Shown here: one piece after another, positions 32,446 through 35,945 of the stretch
How the letters are laid out: each line of letters starts with the position of its first letter
Position numbering within the stretch: position 1 is the first letter of the stretch
Assembly (NCBI GenBank): GCA_021848385.1
Contig: JAJZUQ010000032.1
Span: forward strand, 1 to 35,945
DNA: 35,945 nt
Direction of reading: 5' to 3'
Source: Deltaproteobacteria bacterium
Lineage (GTDB): Bacteria > Desulfobacterota > Desulfuromonadia > Geobacterales > Geobacteraceae
Made by a program: the position numbers and the translations under genes
The notes under the pieces: model-generated
Databases searched by the model: none
What the model was told of the DNA's origin: nothing
The model's input: only the letters and a program-made list of their open reading frames with translations

Positions 32446-33505
32446 TCCATCAACCGGTATTCAGCAGCGCATCGCATTCAAGAAGGCGGCAGTCTGGGGA
32501 ACCGCTGTCGCCTGTGGCGCTACCGATGAAGTGCTCTTTCTCACCGGCCAGGCCAAGCGGACCGCCCCGGTGGAGATCGACCAGTCCCGCGGTTCGGCCT
32601 TTTCCAAGGACGGTACTGCCGGTCAGATCGACTGCCCGGTGCAGTATACCTGTAACCTGCGCTATGTCGGCATGGACGTGCTGATAGCCATGTTCATGGG
32701 GATAGCGGGCGTTCCGACGGTGCAGGGTGCAACCTCTGCCTACCAGAACATCTACAAGTTCAGTCCGGACGTTTACGGCCTCATGGTGACCATCGCCAAG
32801 CTGATGGGACCGTACATCGAGGAGGTCCCCACCGCGAAGATCTCGGAGATATCCATATCCGGAGAGGTGGGACCGAAACCGCTGCAGCTGGCCATTACCG
32901 GCATCGGCATCAACAAGGAGGCGGCAAGCCTGGTCAATACCCTGGCCGCCTTCGCCAGCGTGACGCTTCCCACCGGCGCCGACAAGAACGCGGTGATGTT
33001 CAGCCAGGGAGTGTTCCGGATGAACAGCCAGTCGGGAGCGGCCCTGGGTGCCGGCGACGTGATCAACCCGGGTAAATTCGCCCTTACCCTGAAGCGCGCG
33101 GTACAGGGGGAATATACCGGCGCCTACCGCACCACCGGCGCCAATCCCCAGGACCTGCGTGACGAACCGTCCAACTCCGGCATGCCGGATTTAAAGCTCA
33201 CCCTGGACTTCCCGATACACAATAACGCCACCTACCTGACGGACCTGGGGGCCGACGCTAGGAAGAAGATGGACATCACCTTCACCGGCGCGCAGATCGC
33301 CGCGCCGTACAACTATCAGCACCTGCTCCAGTTCCCCCACCTGCAGATGGTGACCGCCGACCCGACCGATGACAACGGGCGGATCAAGCAGCCGCTGGAA
33401 TTCCACATCCATGGGGCAAGTGCCGCCCCCACGGGGATGGCCGGTATTACCGACCCGCTCTGGTGGACGGTGATCAACACGCGGTCCACCAACCCGCTGG
33501 CGTAA
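32438..33505 (+). CDS. Phage tail tube protein
   Basis: 355 residues of beta-rich sequence typical of a siphovirus major tail protein: GIQQRIAFKKAAVWGTAVACG, SISGEVGPKPLQLAITGIGIN, KFALTLKRAVQGEYTGAYRTTG, ARKKMDITFTGAQIAAPYNYQHLLQFPHLQM. There is no sheath gene nearby, so a non-contractile tail is implied. AAGGAGG precedes the ATG. A GC hairpin follows, as after other structural genes. Confidence 0.75.
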   Translation: MPNPSTGIQQRIAFKKAAVWGTAVACGATDEVLFLTGQAKRTAPVEIDQSRGSAFSKDGTAGQIDCPVQYTCNLRYVGMDVLIAMFMGIAGVPTVQGATSAYQNIYKFSPDVYGLMVTIAKLMGPYIEEVPTAKISEISISGEVGPKPLQLAITGIGINKEAASLVNTLAAFASVTLPTGADKNAVMFSQGVFRMNSQSGAALGAGDVINPGKFALTLKRAVQGEYTGAYRTTGANPQDLRDEPSNSGMPDLKLTLDFPIHNNATYLTDLGADARKKMDITFTGAQIAAPYNYQHLLQFPHLQMVTADPTDDNGRIKQPLEFHIHGASAAPTGMAGITDPLWWTVINTRSTNPLA

Positions 33506-33512
33506 CTCAAAG

Positions 33513-33531
33513 GGGCGGGGTTTCCCCGCCC
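33513..33531. terminator. GC hairpin after tail tube gene
   Basis: GGGCGGGG / CCCCGCCC stem with a 3-base loop, then TGATAC and no T-run. Nearly the same motif as the hairpin at 26950. Confidence 0.5.
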
Positions 33532-33558
33532 TGATACTACCATTCAAAGGAGATGGAC

Positions 33559-33969
33559 ATGGCGAAAGTTGCAATTTTCTCAGAGGCACAGCGACGCTGG
33601 ATCCAGTTCGACGAGGACACCGAAGTCCTGATTGAATACCTGAGCCGGCCCGATGCGATCGAGCTGAACAAGGAAGTGGACAAGCTGACCACGCGCAGCG
33701 GCGGCGATCGGCAGATCATCTGGGGCCGCGAGTTCGGCCGCCGGACGGTATTCGGCTGGCGGCACATCGATCAGGAAAAATTCCCCGGTCATGCGGGCAT
33801 CGTCCTCCCCGACGGGGCACAGATGCCGTTCAACGATGCCAACCGGGACCTGATGATGAAGCAGTGCCGGGAATTCTCCATCTTCGTGAACGAAAACGCC
33901 ATCGATGCCCAGGTGTTCCTGGACATCAACCGGCAGGCCCTGGAGAGGGGTGAACAAAAAAACGACTGA
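33559..33969 (+). CDS. Tail assembly chaperone (G-type, zero frame)
   Basis: 136 residues: MAKVAIFSEAQRRWIQFDEDTEVLIEYLSRPDAIELNKEVDKLTT..., ending GEQKND. Its place between tail tube and tape measure is that of the G protein of phage tail assembly chaperones. Start taken at ATG 33559, which is 6 bases after AAGGAG; an ATG at 33553 lies directly against that site. The last codons carry the A_AAA_AAC slippery site, with the stop 3 bases later. Confidence 0.75.
   Translation: MAKVAIFSEAQRRWIQFDEDTEVLIEYLSRPDAIELNKEVDKLTTRSGGDRQIIWGREFGRRTVFGWRHIDQEKFPGHAGIVLPDGAQMPFNDANRDLMMKQCREFSIFVNENAIDAQVFLDINRQALERGEQKND
33957..33963 (+). promoter_or_regulatory. -1 ribosomal frameshift site A_AAA_AAC
   Basis: In the zero frame the codons are CAA AAA AAC GAC TGA, giving the classic -1 slippery heptamer A AAA AAC two codons before the stop. 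Slipping here enters the frame of the downstream GT extension, which has no ribosome site of its own. Confidence 0.8.
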
Positions 33970-34307
33970 CGGCGTATCTGCAGGCCCGCTCCGTATTTTC
34001 CACGGTAAAGTGCGGGGCGTGCCGGGATAGCGCCGTTGAAAACGAGGTCGATCCGCTTTGCATCGTGGACGGCCGGATAGTTGAGGGGCGATGCCCGGTC
34101 GGTTTCGACCGGCTCACCCCTGGCGATCTGCGGATACTGGAGGCCAGGGACCTGCTCGTTACCCTGGCACCCACGGGAATGGCCCCGGTGATCTGCGAAG
34201 AGTTCGGAATAGAGGCGGCCGATCTCCGGGTGCTGGCGGAGATCGAGCGGACGGTGCAGGAAGTGGGGGGAAACAATGGCGGAAGTCAAACTGACAGTGC
34301 TGGGTGA
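33963..34307 (+). CDS. Tail assembly chaperone GT extension (made by -1 frameshift)
   Basis: 114 codons in the -1 frame, continuing from the slippery site: RLTAYLQARSVFSTVKCGACRDSAVENEVDPLC... RCPVGFDRLTPGDLRILEARDLLVTL. Four cysteines (CGAC, LC, RC) could bind zinc. The only start-like codon inside, GTG 34065, has no ribosome site. The fusion product would be about 249 residues. It overlaps the tape measure start by 32 bases, as expected for G/GT upstream of the tape measure. Confidence 0.75.
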   Translation, partial: RLTAYLQARSVFSTVKCGACRDSAVENEVDPLCIVDGRIVEGRCPVGFDRLTPGDLRILEARDLLVTLAPTGMAPVICEEFGIEAADLRVLAEIERTVQEVGGNNGGSQTDSAG

Positions 34308-35945
34308 GGATCGGGCGTCCGGAGCGTTCAAGTCGGTGGATTCGGCAGTGGGTGCCCTGAAGGGAACGCTGGCCGCGCTGGGCGTTACCTGGGCCGCCAT
34401 GAAGATAGTCGACTATGTAAAGGACGCCGCCCTGCTGGCTGCCCGCTACGAGACCCTTGGGGTCACCATGAAGGTGGTGGGGAATACCGCGGGGTATACG
34501 GGCGGGCAGATGGACGGCTTCGAGGCCAGTCTGCGCAAAACCGGCATCGCCATGGTGGAGGCGCGGCAGAATCTCACCTCCATGGCCCAGGCCCACATCG
34601 ACCTGTCGAAATCATCGGAACTCGCCCGCATCGCCCAGGACGCCGCGGTCATCGGCGGCATCAACTCCTCCGAGGCATTTTCCCGCATGGTGTACGGCAT
34701 CCAGTCGGGCCAGGTGGAGGTGCTCCGGACCATCGGTATCAACGTCAATTTCGAGGAGTCATACAGGAAACTCGGCCTGCAGTTGGGGAAAAGCGCCGCC
34801 GACCTGACGGAGTACGAAAAGACCCAGGCCCGCACCAATGCCGTCATGGAGAAGGGGAAGGATATCGCCGGCTCCTACGAGGCGGCCATGGGGACCTCAG
34901 GCAAGCAGCTCACCTCCCTGAAGCGGTACATGGACGATCTGAAGGTGAAAGCGGGTGAGGTGTTCCACGATGCGCTCCTGATCGGCGTGCAGCAGTTGAC
35001 CGGCGGGCTGAAGGATATGAATGACGAGGCGGGCCAGCTGAAGCAGAAGGGGCAGCTGGACGCCTGGGGACGGGATGCCACCATGGCCCTGGCGTTCACC
35101 GCCGACGCCGTGCGCGGTGTTATCCTCACCTTTAAGGCGCTGGGGAGCACTATCGCCTGGTCCGCCTCCACCCTCATCTCCTGGGGGAAGATCGGCTGGA
35201 GCGCCCTGAAGCTCGACTTTTCCGGGGCGAAGGCCGAATACGACCAGATGAGCCGGGTTACCGGCGAGTTCGTCAAGGACATGGACCAGACCTTCAGTGC
35301 CTCCACCTTCCAGCAGAAGGCGAAGGAGTACTATGCGCTGAAGGATGCCAATGCCGGTAAGGACAAGGCCCTGTCCGAAGAGGCGGAAAAGCGGAGGATG
35401 GCCGCGGGGGAAGCCGCACGTCAGGAAGCGGCGGCGAAGGCCCAGGCGGCCGTGGAGGAGAAGAAGTTCCTGGAGAACGTGAAGAACTCCCTGGATACCA
35501 TTAAGAATTACGCCAGCGCCATGAAAGACCTGGGGAAACAGCGTCTGGAGTTCGCCAATGAGCGGTACGGCGACAAGCTGAAGGAAGAGGTGGAGCTGTA
35601 CAAGGAAGGGAAAGCCGCCACCGATGATCTGATAACCCCGCTGCGCCGCTACAACACCGAGGCGAACGCCGTGTTCAACGAGCGGCTTAACGGGGAACGG
35701 AGCGCCCTCGATCGGATCGGCGCGCTCTATGCCGACTTCAAGAACAAGATCGCCATCAACGCCATGACCAAGGAGGCAAAAACCGCCGGGGTGGACATCC
35801 TGAAGTCATACAGGGAGACGGCCGAGGGGATCATCGCGACGGAGCAGGATCGGTACAAGACGCTGCTGGAAGGTGAGCGGGCCTACGCTAACCAGGTGCT
35901 TTCCCTGATGCAGGCAAAGAAGAAAGAAGTCAAGGATCTGAAGCA
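34276..35945 (+). CDS. Tape measure protein, N-terminal part (runs off window)
   Basis: 556 codons without a stop to the window end. N-terminus MAEVKLTVLGEDRASGAFKSVDSAVGALKGTLAALGVTWAAMKIVDYVKD is typical of tape measure proteins; a hydrophobic segment (about 280-305, VILTFKALGSTIAWSASTLISW) and long helical, Ala/Glu/Lys-rich repeats (about 360-400) follow. Tape measure length sets tail length; this one is incomplete here. It starts inside the GT frame and has GGGGGG upstream. Confidence 0.85.
   Translation, partial: MAEVKLTVLGEDRASGAFKSVDSAVGALKGTLAALGVTWAAMKIVDYVKDAALLAARYETLGVTMKVVGNTAGYTGGQMDGFEASLRKTGIAMVEARQNLTSMAQAHIDLSKSSELARIAQDAAVIGGINSSEAFSRMVYGIQSGQVEVLRTIGINVNFEESYRKLGLQLGKSAADLTEYEKTQARTNAVMEKGKDIAGSYEAAMGTSGKQLTSLKRYMDDLKVKAGEVFHDALLIGVQQLTGGLKDMNDEAGQLKQKGQLDAWGRDATMALAFTADAVRGVILTFKALGSTIAWSASTLISWGKIGWSALKLDFSGAKAEYDQMSRVTGEFVKDMDQTFSASTFQQKAKEYYALKDANAGKDKALSEEAEKRRMAAGEAARQEAAAKAQAAVEEKKFLENVKNSLDTIKNYASAMKDLGKQRLEFANERYGDKLKEEVELYKEGKAATDDLITPLRRYNTEANAVFNERLNGERSALDRIGALYADFKNKIAINAMTKEAKTAGVDILKSYRETAEGIIATEQDRYKTLLEGERAYANQVLSLMQAKKKEVKDLK

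Noticed and set aside
34065-34307. Separate small gene starting at GTG 34065
   Set aside because: No ribosome site. The frame is open back to the slippery site, so it is better read as the frameshift extension.
1-35945. CRISPR array, tRNA or rRNA genes
   Set aside because: No regularly spaced short repeats and no tRNA or rRNA signature were seen. I also could not find attachment sites for the prophage.

Overview
The window looks like chromosomal DNA of a metal-reducing member of the Geobacter group (Desulfuromonadia). Reasons: five multiheme c-type cytochromes with 40 CXXCH heme sites in total, a Rieske/cytochrome b6-type complex, an outer-membrane porin, a B12-dependent radical SAM protein and copper-handling genes, all GC-rich with good Shine-Dalgarno sites. 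The species cannot be fixed from the sequence alone.

Region 1 (1-14.8 kb) is mixed core and accessory metabolism: a B12/radical SAM enzyme (-), a secreted Gln/Arg/Pro-rich protein, a spermidine-synthase-like protein (-), and an enoyl-CoA hydratase. Then comes a copper operon: a CsoR-type repressor with two identical-half-site operators, a YHS-HMA-CopA ATPase and a small heavy-metal-binding membrane protein. A zinc-ribbon protein, a 9-heme cytochrome with an extra CX8CH site, a CDF-like membrane protein with a Cys-rich tail, two methyltransferases, small proteins and a rhodanese / CoA-disulfide-reductase-rhodanese pair follow.

Region 2 (14.8-23.6 kb, all on the minus strand) is an electron-transfer cluster. 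Read 5'->3' it runs porin, two small periplasmic proteins, a 5-heme cytochrome interrupted by an in-frame TGA, a terminator, a 12-heme lipoprotein, a 10-heme cytochrome, a Rieske protein, cytochrome b6-like, subunit-IV-like and a 4-heme cytochrome. It plausibly passes electrons from quinol across the periplasm to an outer-membrane conduit. The TGA is followed by a SECIS-like hairpin, so the 5-heme protein is probably a selenocysteine cytochrome split by standard gene calling.

Region 3 (about 23.8 kb to the window end) is a siphovirus-like prophage, clearly damaged. A CI-type repressor and a Ner-like HTH gene form a divergent switch, followed by one early gene. A scar of non-phage sequence then joins directly to the C-terminal part of a capsid gene, so packaging, portal and replication genes are missing. 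The structural genes downstream look intact: connector, tail-terminator type proteins, tail tube, tail assembly chaperone with a canonical A_AAA_AAC -1 frameshift site, and tape measure (runs off the end).

Inside the structural module lies a diversity-generating retroelement (DGR). The target protein carries a 116-bp variable repeat (VR) at its 3' end, and a 116-bp template repeat (TR) lies 55 bp downstream of it. They differ at 17 positions, every one an adenine in the TR; all 90 non-adenine positions are identical. The expected reverse transcriptase gene keeps only its N-terminal ~80 residues, fused in frame to an unrelated small domain, and no catalytic core or Avd gene is visible. The DGR therefore appears to have been active recently but is now without its own reverse transcriptase in this window.
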